Shown here: one piece after another, positions 46,208-55,107 of the stretch
How the letters are laid out: each line of letters opens with the position of its first letter
Position numbering within the stretch: the first letter of the stretch is position 1
Source of the DNA: JABMPO01 sp964539785
GTDB lineage: Bacteria; Fidelibacterota; Marinisomatia; Marinisomatales; TCS56
Reading direction: 5' to 3'
DNA: 64,000 bases
Assembly: GCA_964539785.1 (NCBI GenBank)
Contig: CAZIJQ010000003.1
Location: forward strand, 36,292-100,291
Program-made: the position numbers and the translations under genes
Notes under the pieces: model-generated
Told to the model about the DNA's origin: nothing
Seen by the model: the letters and a program-made list of their open reading frames with translations, nothing else
The model's database searches: none

Positions 46208-47320
46208 GTGATTAATTCCCCACCGGCCATTTTATTGCTTGAGGATGGCCGATCTTTTACCGGATTTTCCTTTGGCGCCACCGGTGAAACTACCGGCGAA
46301 GTTTGTTTTAATACAGGCTTCTGCGGTTACCAGGAAATATTAACCGATCCCTCCTATTATCGTCAAATTGTCACCCTCACTTCCCCCCATATTGGTAATT
46401 ACGGAATCAATTTAGAAGATGTTGAATCAGATGGGATTCAAGTGGCGGGAATGATAATCCGTGAAGAAACCATACTTCCTTCGAATTGGCGTTCGATCAC
46501 TTCCATTGGCGATTACCTGCGTTCGGAAAATATTGTTGGTATCCAGGGAATTGATACCCGCGCCCTGACCCGGCATATTCGTGATCGAGGAGCAATGAAT
46601 GGTATTATCTCTACTGTCGATTCGGATCCAGCGGTACTGAAAAAAAAGCTGGAATTAATTCCTGCCATGACCGGGCAGGATCTGGCTCAAGCCGTTACCT
46701 GCCGCGCAGCTTATCATTGGACTGAAACGGCTGTTGAACAGGAGCAGCGATTCAGGGTTGTTGCCCTGGATTTCGGCATAAAAAGAAATATTTTACGGTT
46801 GCTAGCGGAACGGGGTTGTGAAATCGAGATCATTCCGGCTCAAACATCAGCGCAGGATATACTGGCCCGAAATCCTGCTGGAGTGCTCTTATCTAATGGG
46901 CCTGGCGATCCTGCCGCGGTCGATTATGCCGTGCAAACAGTTGGCAGATTATTAGGCAAAGTACCCTTATTTGGCATTTGTCTCGGGCACCAGATTTTAG
47001 CACTGGCATTGGACGGCAAGACTTATAAACTGAAGTTTGGTCACCGGGGCAGTAACCATCCGGTAAAAGATCTGCGTACCGGACGAGTGGAAATTACCAG
47101 CCAGAATCACGGCTTTGCTGTTGCCAGCGATTCGCTGCCGGAGACAGTTGAAATCACCCATTTGAATTTGAATGACGGGACAGTGGAAGGAATCGTAGCC
47201 CGGGATATTCCGGCTTTTTCGGTCCAATACCATCCTGAGGCAGGACCGGGACCCCATGACTCCCGCTACTTATTTGATCGGTTTATCGATTCGATGCAAC
47301 AATTTCGGAACGGGAAATAA
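46208..47320 (+). CDS. carA: Carbamoyl-phosphate synthase small subunit
   Basis: Glutaminase subunit of carbamoyl-phosphate synthetase. It starts with GTG (46208); no ATG fits better, since the family start ...ILLLEDGRSFTGFSFGA begins right after. Motifs: GEVCFNTGFCGYQEILTDPSY near residue 30, the amidotransferase Cys in LFGICLGHQILALA and His/Glu in QYHPEAGPGPHDS. 370 residues, full length. carB follows after 4 bases. The product serves argF (10.3 kb) and pyrimidine synthesis. Confidence 0.95.
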   Translation: MINSPPAILLLEDGRSFTGFSFGATGETTGEVCFNTGFCGYQEILTDPSYYRQIVTLTSPHIGNYGINLEDVESDGIQVAGMIIREETILPSNWRSITSIGDYLRSENIVGIQGIDTRALTRHIRDRGAMNGIISTVDSDPAVLKKKLELIPAMTGQDLAQAVTCRAAYHWTETAVEQEQRFRVVALDFGIKRNILRLLAERGCEIEIIPAQTSAQDILARNPAGVLLSNGPGDPAAVDYAVQTVGRLLGKVPLFGICLGHQILALALDGKTYKLKFGHRGSNHPVKDLRTGRVEITSQNHGFAVASDSLPETVEITHLNLNDGTVEGIVARDIPAFSVQYHPEAGPGPHDSRYLFDRFIDSMQQFRNGK

Positions 47321-47324
47321 TCTT

Positions 47325-50300
47325 ATGCCGAAACGCACTGACCTGGAAACAATTCTGATTATTGGCGCCGGTCCGATCGTAATCGGTCAGGGTTGTGAAT
47401 TCGATTATTCCGGCACCCAGGCCGTACGGGCCCTGAAAGAGGAAGGTTACCGCGTAATCCTGATAAACTCCAACCCGGCTACAATAATGACTGACCCGGA
47501 TTTGGCTGACCGGACCTATATTGAGCCAGTCACTGTAGAATATTGCGAAGCCATCATTGTTCAGGAGCGACCGGACGCCATCCTGCCAACTATGGGTGGA
47601 CAAGTAGCTCTCAACCTGGCCCAGGAACTTGATCGCAGCGGTGTGTTGGAGCGTTACGGAGTAGAATTGATAGGCGCCAATAGCGCTGCCATTGATCGCG
47701 GTGAAGATCGTGAGCAGTTTAAGCAAATTATGGATGAAGCCGGTATACCCATGGCGGATGGTGGATTGGTGAAATCCACGATTGAGGCCGAGCAACTGCT
47801 GGAGCAAATCAAATTTCCGGTCATTCTACGACCTTCATTTACCCTTGGAGGCTCCGGAGGCGGCATTGCTTATAACCACGAAGAGTATGGTGAGCTGGTT
47901 AGAATAGCCATTGATGCCAGCCCGGTGGGCGAGGTCCTTATCGAAGAATCTCTCTTGGGCTGGAAAGAATATGAACTGGAAGTGATCCGCGATAAAGCTG
48001 ATAATGCTATCGTGGTTTGTTCAATCGAAAACATTGATCCCATGGGTGTTCATACCGGTGATTCGGTTACGGTGGCGCCGGCCATGACGCTTTCAGATCG
48101 TGAATATCAGCGGATGCGCGATTGGGCTCTGACTTGCCTGCGGGTTGTAGGCGTAGAAACCGGCGGCTCCAATGTGCAATTTGCGGTTCACCCGAAAACC
48201 GGCCGGATTGTAATAGTAGAAATGAATCCCCGGGTCAGCCGGAGTTCGGCACTGGCATCCAAAGCTACCGGATTTCCAATTGCAAAAATTGCTGCTAAGC
48301 TGGCAGTCGGTTATACCCTGGATGAATTACCAAACGATATCACCGGTGAAACGCTGGCCGCATTCGAACCAGCTATCGATTATGTTGTTACTAAAATACC
48401 CCGTTTTGATTTTGAAAAATTCCCCTCATCTTCCGGTGTGCTGGGAGTGCAGATGCAATCCATCGGCGAAGTGATGGCGATTGGCCGGACATTCCGGGAA
48501 TCCCTGCAAAAGGCACTGCGATCATTGGAAGTAGGGTTAGACGGATTTGAACCAAAACCACCGGCCGGGGGTGATCCGGAGGCCAGTCGTGCCCGCGATC
48601 TGGATTTGAATAAACTACGTTTTCCCACCGCTTTCCGCCTATTGAAAATCTGGCAGGCTTTTAAGGCTGGAAAAACAATTGACAGTATTTATGTTCAGAC
48701 CCGGATCGATCCCTGGTTCTTGCATCAGCTGAAGCAATTAGCTGATGTTCAACCGGCGGAATATAATGTGCAAAATATTCGATATCTGAAGCGCGAAGGA
48801 TTTTCTGATCGGCAACTGGCACGCCAATTTAAAAAAACTGAATTGGCCATCCGTCATTACCGTAAAGAGCAAGGCATATTACCTGTGTATAAAGCGGTGG
48901 ATACCTGTTCCGCCGAATTTGATGCTCGTACGCCTTATTGTTACGGTACTTACGAAGAAGAAAATGAAATTCAACCTTTACCCGGTAAAAAGGTTATCAT
49001 TCTGGGTGGTGGTCCAAATCGAATTGGCCAGGGTATTGAATTCGATTATTGTTGCGTGCAAGCGGTTTTTGGCTTGCAGGAATTGGGTTTTAAAACCATA
49101 ATGATCAACTGTAATCCGGAAACTGTATCCACCGATTTTGACTTGGTTGATCGACTGTATTTTGAGCCTATAACTTTAGAAGATGTCCTCAATATAATTG
49201 ATTTTGAGCAACCAGATGGTGTTCTGATTCAGTTTGGTGGTCAAACACCGCTGAAAATATCGCAGGCCCTGACAACGGCCGGAGTACCGATTCTGGGGAC
49301 GTTGGCCGCTAATATTGATTGGGCGGAGGATCGTGAAAAATTTGGCCAGTTGCTGGACAGATTGAGAATCAACCGGCCCGATTACGGTACCGGTCGCAGT
49401 CTGGATGAAGTGGTTAGTGCGGCAGAGCGGATTGGCTATCCGGTGCTGGTACGCCCTAGCTATGTTCTCGGTGGTAGAGCAATGGAAATAGTGTATACCA
49501 CCGACCAGCTTATTGATTATATCGCTCGCTCGGCTGATGTAACTGCCGGACACCCGATCCTGGTTGATAAATTTTTGGAAGATGCTTTTGAATTTGATGT
49601 TGATGCCCTATGTGATGGAAAGGATGTTTATATCGGTGGAATATTACAGCATATCGAGGAAGCCGGTATCCATTCCGGTGATTCGGCTTGTGTGTTGCCA
49701 CCTTACCAGATCACTGATCAGGCAATGGAAGATATAGACCGAATTGTGCGTCAGATAGCATTGGAATTGGAGGTAGTGGGATTGATCAACTTCCAATTTG
49801 CTTATAAAAATCAAACTGTATATGTGCTGGAGGTTAATCCCCGGGCCAGCCGCACAACGCCATTTGTCAGTAAAGCTAGAGGCGTACCCCTGGCCAAAAT
49901 TGCGGCACAACTGGCAACGGGTAAAGCATTGTCAGAATTTCAATTACCAGACTGGGAAACCTATAGTCATGTGGCAGTTAAGGAAGTGGCATTGCCATTT
50001 AATAAATTCCCCAATGAACGGGTATTTCTCGGTCCGGAGATGAAATCAACCGGAGAGGTGATGGGTTTGGCGCATTCACTTGGGAATGCATTTCTACGAG
50101 CTTTATTAAGTTCCGGTCAAGCTCTGCCGGAGCAGGGAGCAATATTTATATCGGTAAATGAACACGATAAAATGTCGGTTATTCCCATTGCTCGCGACTG
50201 GATTGAACTGGGTTTTAAAATTGTTGCAACGGAAGGAACGGCCCGAGCATTACAACGTAATGGAGTACCGGCTAAAAGAATTCATAAGGTAGGTCAGGGA

Positions 50301-50525
50301 CGTCCCAATGTTGTCGATCTGATTAAAAACAATGAAATTCAGATAATATTAAATACTCCTTTGGGAAAACGATCTCGTTTTGATGAAGAAGCTATCGGGC
50401 GTGCAGCTATCCGCTATGGTATTCCGCTTATTACTACGCTATCAGCTGCACAAGCTGCAATTCGGGCCGTTAGATCAAAAGGGGAAATTTCAGTTTGTCC
50501 TTTACAGGCCTATTACAGTAAATAA
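47325..50525 (+). CDS. carB: Carbamoyl-phosphate synthase large subunit
   Basis: I start at ATG 47325 (MPKRTDLETILIIGAGPIVIGQGCEFDYSGTQ), four bases after carA; an upstream in-frame ATG is inside carA. 1066 residues contain two homologous ATP-grasp halves (second opens KKVIILGGGPNRIGQGIEFDYCC), the oligomerisation region between them and a C-terminal allosteric methylglyoxal-synthase-like domain (VATEGTARALQRNGV). Length is normal. Confidence 0.96.
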   Translation: MPKRTDLETILIIGAGPIVIGQGCEFDYSGTQAVRALKEEGYRVILINSNPATIMTDPDLADRTYIEPVTVEYCEAIIVQERPDAILPTMGGQVALNLAQELDRSGVLERYGVELIGANSAAIDRGEDREQFKQIMDEAGIPMADGGLVKSTIEAEQLLEQIKFPVILRPSFTLGGSGGGIAYNHEEYGELVRIAIDASPVGEVLIEESLLGWKEYELEVIRDKADNAIVVCSIENIDPMGVHTGDSVTVAPAMTLSDREYQRMRDWALTCLRVVGVETGGSNVQFAVHPKTGRIVIVEMNPRVSRSSALASKATGFPIAKIAAKLAVGYTLDELPNDITGETLAAFEPAIDYVVTKIPRFDFEKFPSSSGVLGVQMQSIGEVMAIGRTFRESLQKALRSLEVGLDGFEPKPPAGGDPEASRARDLDLNKLRFPTAFRLLKIWQAFKAGKTIDSIYVQTRIDPWFLHQLKQLADVQPAEYNVQNIRYLKREGFSDRQLARQFKKTELAIRHYRKEQGILPVYKAVDTCSAEFDARTPYCYGTYEEENEIQPLPGKKVIILGGGPNRIGQGIEFDYCCVQAVFGLQELGFKTIMINCNPETVSTDFDLVDRLYFEPITLEDVLNIIDFEQPDGVLIQFGGQTPLKISQALTTAGVPILGTLAANIDWAEDREKFGQLLDRLRINRPDYGTGRSLDEVVSAAERIGYPVLVRPSYVLGGRAMEIVYTTDQLIDYIARSADVTAGHPILVDKFLEDAFEFDVDALCDGKDVYIGGILQHIEEAGIHSGDSACVLPPYQITDQAMEDIDRIVRQIALELEVVGLINFQFAYKNQTVYVLEVNPRASRTTPFVSKARGVPLAKIAAQLATGKALSEFQLPDWETYSHVAVKEVALPFNKFPNERVFLGPEMKSTGEVMGLAHSLGNAFLRALLSSGQALPEQGAIFISVNEHDKMSVIPIARDWIELGFKIVATEGTARALQRNGVPAKRIHKVGQGRPNVVDLIKNNEIQIILNTPLGKRSRFDEEAIGRAAIRYGIPLITTLSAAQAAIRAVRSKGEISVCPLQAYYSK

Positions 50526-50623
50526 TTGATGCTCTCAAGATGTACAATGGTAAACGCGCTCTAATTATTGTTCACGTCCAGAATGATTCGTGGATATTCC
50601 CGGCGGATCAGCCCAAAGGTTGA

Positions 50624-51292
50624 TTAGCTCAATTGTTGGTTGCAGATCGGACCATTATTAGCGGGAGAGTTTACTGTATTTGAAACAGGGAAAGCCTCCA
50701 ACAGTCCACTAAACGGCTTTAGCAATGTCAGAACTGATTGGGTTGGATTATTGGAGGTCTGCAACCAGCAATCAAGATTTTCGTGCGCTAAAACTACCGG
50801 CATCCGATCATGGATAAAAGCCAGTTCCGGCTGGGGAGTTGTAGTGATCACCGTATATGAAAAAACCGGTTTACCTTCTTGGTCTACCCAGCGGTCCCAC
50901 AAACCGGCCATTGGTAATAAACCATCACCAGGCTTGTGAATATAATAAGGTTGCTTCCCGCTGCCGGTTTTGCGCCATTCATAATAGCCATCAGTAATTA
51001 CAATGCAGCGCTTGTTAGGCAACAGATTGCGGAAGGATGGTTTCTCCTGCAAAGTCTCAGCGCGGGCATTGATCATCCGGGCACCGAAACTCATATCCTT
51101 TGACCAGTGAGGGATCAGTCCCCAGCGCATGGGCTTCACCCTTCGGCTGCCATCGTCGATCAATATTGGCGATGTTTGAGTCGGAGCGATATTGTAACTG
51201 GGTAGATAATTATCAGGGTCCTCCCATTCCTGGATCGCCAGCTCCTCGATGATGGACTGCATGTCCTCGGTCAGTGTTTTACGTCCGCACAT
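50624..51292 (-). CDS. SRAP family protein (YedK/HMCES type)
   Basis: SRAP proteins crosslink to abasic sites in single-stranded DNA through the cysteine exposed after Met removal. Here the N-terminus is MCGR, so Cys2 is intact. Other family marks are YLPSYNIAPTQ, WGLIPHWSKD, INARAETL.EKPSFR, RCIVITDGYYEW and HDRMPVVL (active-site His). 222 residues. It lies next to the ImuC-ImuB-LexA cassette, consistent with the known SOS association of SRAP genes. Confidence 0.93.
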   Translation of the reverse strand: MCGRKTLTEDMQSIIEELAIQEWEDPDNYLPSYNIAPTQTSPILIDDGSRRVKPMRWGLIPHWSKDMSFGARMINARAETLQEKPSFRNLLPNKRCIVITDGYYEWRKTGSGKQPYYIHKPGDGLLPMAGLWDRWVDQEGKPVFSYTVITTTPQPELAFIHDRMPVVLAHENLDCWLQTSNNPTQSVLTLLKPFSGLLEAFPVSNTVNSPANNGPICNQQLS

Positions 51293-51331
51293 AATTTATG
51301 ACCTGAAGTTATGAAAATCTTCCATCGGGAG

Positions 51332-51420
51332 AAACCGTTGAAACAGTTTGGCAAATTATTGATTCAATGCTAACCCACAACTGAAGCATGCACTGAGCAA
51401 AGTGAATGTGTTGTGGGCTG
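51332..51420 (-). repeat. REP-like two-hairpin unit, left member of pair I
   Basis: Read on the minus strand: a CCCACAAC...GTTGTGGG hairpin with a long loop that still contains TTCA next to the closing stem, a spacer of about 24 bases, then a degenerate AACCGTT-type hairpin. Order and spacing equal those of the other units at 51494, 57879 and 57966. Confidence 0.6.
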
Positions 51421-51493
51421 GATGATCGGGGTTGTTCTCGCACAAATTAATCAAATCAGGTGTGATATAGGCTGCATACAATTGGTATCACCA

Positions 51494-51555
51494 AGCCCAT
51501 AGTTTTAACTATGGGTTATTGAATGTCCAAAATCTCACAACCATTTTAATGGTTT
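51494..51555 (+). repeat. REP-like two-hairpin unit, right member of pair I
   Basis: Hairpin CCCATAGTT-TT-AACTATGGG (51496-51515), spacer containing GAATGTCCAAAAT, then hairpin AACCATT-TT-AATGGTT (51539-51554). It ends 19 bases before the imuC stop codon. Stems differ from the other units at several positions, but each change is matched on the other arm. Confidence 0.7.
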
Positions 51556-51573
51556 ACCGTGATCTTCCAATGG

Positions 51574-54500
51574 TCAAATATAACTGGCTGTTGCCAGCGG
51601 TTTTTTTTGTCTCGACTCCTGACCCCTGATCCCCGTTCCCTGTTTCCTGATCAGCGCTGGCAGGCTGGCCAGTTTTTCGATCGTGATCGTGTAAACCCCG
51701 AAGGCCTCTTCCACCTTGCCACGCAGAAGAAACAACCGTTCCCAGTTTAACAGGTCGCCGAATTCCCGGTAAGTTTCCGGAAACAGGACGCATTCATAGA
51801 TGTCGGTTTCATCTTCCAGGGTGAGGAATTCCATGGGATCGTGCCGGCGGGTGGATGTGACCTTGCGGGTGATATAAACTCCCGCCAGTCGGATCGAGTG
51901 GCCCACGTATTTAGGAATATCCCGAGCCTTTTTCACTTTGCCCTTCAGGAATGAATTGTACTCCGTCAGCGGGTGGCAGGAGATGGGAAAGCCGAATGAT
52001 TCGATCTCCATTCGCCGTTTCTCGGTCGTTGTGGGATTGCCCTTGACCGGGGCCGTCGCCGGGTGACCGGAACCATCGGAAAGGTAAAAATTAGCGATTA
52101 GGTAGGCGATTTCTTTGTGGGTCAATTCCGGCTCCAGTTCGGCGAAACAGCCCGCGTTGGTGAAGGCCATTGCGTCGGACAGATTCAGGTCAATTCGGGT
52201 CATGAAATCTTCCAGATCAACGAAATCACCGGCCTTGCGCTCATCCAGTACCGCCTCGATGGCCTTGTCCTGCAATTTATTGATCACCATTAAGCCCATG
52301 CGAATCTGCTGCTTCCGGCCCCGGAACTCCCGGAAGCTGCGGTTGATGTGGGGTGGTAGGATGGTGATCCCGAAGCGCCGGGCCTCGCTCAGATAAGCAT
52401 AAGCGGAGTAAAACCCACCCTGATTGCTGATCACTGCTGCCAGGAATTCTGCTGGGTAGTTGGCCTTTAGATAGGCGCAGGTGAACGACAGCATGGCATA
52501 GGAGGCGGAATGGGGTTTGCAGAAGGAATAACCCACAAAGGAGGCAATCATATCCCAGGTTTTGTCCACCAGTTCCTTTTCATAGCCTCGTTTTCTGGCC
52601 CCGGCATAAAATTTCTTTTTCCAACTGGGAATCAATCGATTCAGAGAATCGCGGCTCATGGTCTTGCGCAGGGCATCGGACTGGGCATAGCCAAAACCGG
52701 CTAGGGCGCGAGCGGCCAGGGAAACCTGTTCCTCGTAAACCATAATGCCATAGCTTTCGTTGAGGAAGTCCAGATCGGTGTGCAGTGGTTTCCATTCCTG
52801 GCCGTGGATGCGCTCCAGCATCAGGTTGGTGAAACGGTTGGCTGCCGGCCGGATGATCGAGGAATAGATCACCACATGCTCGAAATCCACAACCCCTGAC
52901 TTGGCCAGCAACTGGCGGGTGGCGGGGCTCTCGATATAGAACACGCCCATGGTGCGGCCGGCCTGCATCAATGCCTCAGTCTTGGGGTCGCCGATGGGCT
53001 GAATTCTATGGTAATCGATGTAATCGAAACGAGCCTTTTTCGGGTTGTAAAGATTGATCTGTTTGATCGTGTCTCGCACTACCGCCAGGGAGCGGTTGCC
53101 CAGCAGATCGATTTTGAGCAGACCCGAATCTTCCACTTGGTCCTTTTCCCATTCGGTGATCTGAACGCCCTTGGGAGCAGTCAGCACCGGCACGTGCTTG
53201 CGGATTTCATCGGGAACGATCACAACTCCGCCGGGATGCACCGATGGATTCCGGAACGTACCAACGATCTGCTGGCTGCGGGCGATCACCTCCAGGAGGG
53301 TGTCGTCCAGATGGGCGTTGGCGAAGCGCGGATCGGTCTTGATCCAGTTCACCAGATCCGAGCGAGTGCGCCACTGGTAGCCAATCCGCTTGGTGATGGC
53401 GTTTATCTCCTCGTTGGACAGACCGTAGACCTTGGCCACTTCCCGAATGGCGGAGCGGGGCCGTAGAAACACTTGGCTGGCCACCATGGCCGTCCGCTTA
53501 TTGCCGTATTTCTTGAAAACATAATCGATAATAGCGTCCCGCTCATCCCAGGGAAAATCCACATCGATGTCGGGCATGCTTTCCCGCTCGGGATGGATGA
53601 AACGCTCGAACTGCAGGTTAAACAGAATCGGATCCACCTGGGTGATATAGAGGCAATAGCTAACCACCGATGCCGCCGCCGATCCGCGCCCGATGGTAGA
53701 TTTAGTCTGTTGCACGATATCACGCACCACCAGGAAATAGGGTGCAAACCCTTTCTGGGTGATTAGTTCCAGTTCGTAGTCAATCCGTTGGTGCACTTCG
53801 CTGTTGATCGTGCCGTAGCGCTCTCGGGCGCCTTTTTCCACCAGTTTCCGTAGACGGGTATTGGAGTGGTGTTGGTTTTTCAAGTCCAATCCCGGGAAAA
53901 TGGTGTTAACAAAATTCCAATCGGTTTTGCAGCGCTCCGCCAGATAGTGACTGTTGTTAATGGCTTCCAGACTGTTGGGAAAGCGCCGGATTAGCTCCTT
54001 TTCATCGCAGAAATAATGGGCTTCCGGCTTGAAATCGGCCACGGTCAGTTGTGACAGGGTGGCATTTTTTTTGATGGCCCGCAACACTTTGTGGGCAGGC
54101 TGATCCTCCGGCCGCATGAAATAGATATCGCCGGTGGCTACGATTTCCAGACCCAGATTACGGCTCATACGCTTAGCTGAGGCTTCTGCTACCCCCGGGC
54201 GCAATTCTACGAATAGATGTGATTTGAGCACGATGGGAACCAGTTTCTCCAGATCCTCATAACGATGTGCCAACACAAAAAGTCCGCCGGCATGGGGTTC
54301 GATCAATTCTTCAATGGCGCCATTTTCGTTATCGTGAATGGCCGAGATGATCCGGCAGAGATTGGAGTAGCCGGCTGAATTTTCCACCAGCAAGACCAGG
54401 TCCGCTTCACCTACAATTATATTTGCTCCGGCAATTGGTTTGATACCAGCCGCGTGGGCGTGCTGGACGAAACGGATAAAACCCCACAGACCGTTGACTT

Positions 54501-54615
54501 CAGTTAATGCCAGATAGGCCATGCCCTGAGCGCGGGCCGCTGTGAGCAATTCCTGCTGGGAGGCGGTGCCACGCATGGCGGAAAACTGGGAATGGACGTT
54601 GAGGTGGGCTAGCAC
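51574..54615 (-). CDS. dnaE2: Error-prone DNA polymerase ImuC/DnaE2 (DNA polymerase III alpha family)
   Basis: C-family polymerase for SOS translesion synthesis. Active-site motifs are GRGSAAAS (309-316), MPDIDVDF (347-354) and LLKIDLLG (about 485-492). The N-terminal PHP domain is degenerate: the usual HxH is N6-V7-H8 and the usual TDH is T38-E39-V40, so PHP metal binding is lost. The start is GTG at 54615, abutting a MITE-like element. The OB-fold region (YITRKVTSTRRHDPMEFLTLEDE) is near the end. The last ~22 residues (RKQGTGIRGQESRQ...) read through a repeat-like GGGTCAGGAGTC stretch and look like an added tail. 1013 residues. DnaE2 rather than DnaE1 by context and length. Confidence 0.9.
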   Translation of the reverse strand: MLAHLNVHSQFSAMRGTASQQELLTAARAQGMAYLALTEVNGLWGFIRFVQHAHAAGIKPIAGANIIVGEADLVLLVENSAGYSNLCRIISAIHDNENGAIEELIEPHAGGLFVLAHRYEDLEKLVPIVLKSHLFVELRPGVAEASAKRMSRNLGLEIVATGDIYFMRPEDQPAHKVLRAIKKNATLSQLTVADFKPEAHYFCDEKELIRRFPNSLEAINNSHYLAERCKTDWNFVNTIFPGLDLKNQHHSNTRLRKLVEKGARERYGTINSEVHQRIDYELELITQKGFAPYFLVVRDIVQQTKSTIGRGSAAASVVSYCLYITQVDPILFNLQFERFIHPERESMPDIDVDFPWDERDAIIDYVFKKYGNKRTAMVASQVFLRPRSAIREVAKVYGLSNEEINAITKRIGYQWRTRSDLVNWIKTDPRFANAHLDDTLLEVIARSQQIVGTFRNPSVHPGGVVIVPDEIRKHVPVLTAPKGVQITEWEKDQVEDSGLLKIDLLGNRSLAVVRDTIKQINLYNPKKARFDYIDYHRIQPIGDPKTEALMQAGRTMGVFYIESPATRQLLAKSGVVDFEHVVIYSSIIRPAANRFTNLMLERIHGQEWKPLHTDLDFLNESYGIMVYEEQVSLAARALAGFGYAQSDALRKTMSRDSLNRLIPSWKKKFYAGARKRGYEKELVDKTWDMIASFVGYSFCKPHSASYAMLSFTCAYLKANYPAEFLAAVISNQGGFYSAYAYLSEARRFGITILPPHINRSFREFRGRKQQIRMGLMVINKLQDKAIEAVLDERKAGDFVDLEDFMTRIDLNLSDAMAFTNAGCFAELEPELTHKEIAYLIANFYLSDGSGHPATAPVKGNPTTTEKRRMEIESFGFPISCHPLTEYNSFLKGKVKKARDIPKYVGHSIRLAGVYITRKVTSTRRHDPMEFLTLEDETDIYECVLFPETYREFGDLLNWERLFLLRGKVEEAFGVYTITIEKLASLPALIRKQGTGIRGQESRQKKPLATASYI

Positions 54616-54716
54616 GGCCCCCTCCTATATCCTCCCCCACGGGGGAGGAGTAAAATAGTATTTATTGTTACAGCAATCCATGTCTCCCCCGTAATGGGGG
54701 AGATTTAGAGGGGGCC
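54616..54716. mobile_element. MITE-like palindromic element at the imuC start
   Basis: A 101-bp element bounded by nine-base perfect inverted repeats GGCCCCCTC (54616-54624) and GAGGGGGCC (54708-54716). Inside are two hairpins, CCTCCCCC-AC-GGGGGAGG (54631-54648) and CTCCCCC-GTAAT-GGGGGAG (54684-54702). No gene inside. It touches the GTG start of imuC and separates it from the DUF559 gene. Confidence 0.7.
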
Positions 54717-54726
54717 GATCCATGGG

Positions 54727-55107
54727 TTACGCTCCACGCTCCAATTTCTCCAGCACTTCCCCAATGCACTCCACCACTCCCTCAATATTGCTCAGCACCT
54801 CATGATTGTTGAAGCGGATTACCGTGAAGCCCAGACTTTCCAGGTAGCGGGTTCGCTGTTGATCCTTCTTGCGCTGTTCTTTGCCGTAGTGCTGTCCACC
54901 GTCGATTTCAATTGCCAAGCTGGTCTGCAAGGATGCGAAATCGATGATGTAATTACCAACTGGCAGTTGTCGCCGGAAACGGTGTCTCAACTGTCGGCGG
55001 CGAATGTATCCCCAAAGCTTGAGTTCTGCCGACGTCATGTTTTTGCGCAACGTACGTGCAAAAGGTTTGGTGCGTTGAAGATAAGCTGGCAATTCGGATA
55101 ACTTCAT
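54727..55107 (-). CDS. DUF559 nuclease-like protein inside the SOS cassette
   Basis: 126 residues of the DUF559 family, related to Vsr and other PD-(D/E)XK-type endonucleases. Marks: FARTLRKNMTSAELKLWGYIRRRQL, then FRRQLPVGNYIIDFAS, LAIEIDGGQHYGKEQRKKDQQR and the C-terminal LGFTVIRFNNHEVL. IIDF and IEIDGGQH hold the likely acidic metal ligands. Its ATG overlaps the imuB stop by four bases (ATGA), so it is co-translated with imuB. imuA, normally present in such cassettes, is absent. It may be a mobile passenger or a real repair partner; nothing in the sequence decides. Confidence 0.88.
   Translation of the reverse strand: MKLSELPAYLQRTKPFARTLRKNMTSAELKLWGYIRRRQLRHRFRRQLPVGNYIIDFASLQTSLAIEIDGGQHYGKEQRKKDQQRTRYLESLGFTVIRFNNHEVLSNIEGVVECIGEVLEKLERGA

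Noticed and set aside
54727..55107. ImuA in the imuB-dnaE2 cassette
   Set aside because: The protein lacks a RecA-like P-loop and matches the DUF559 nuclease-like pattern instead.
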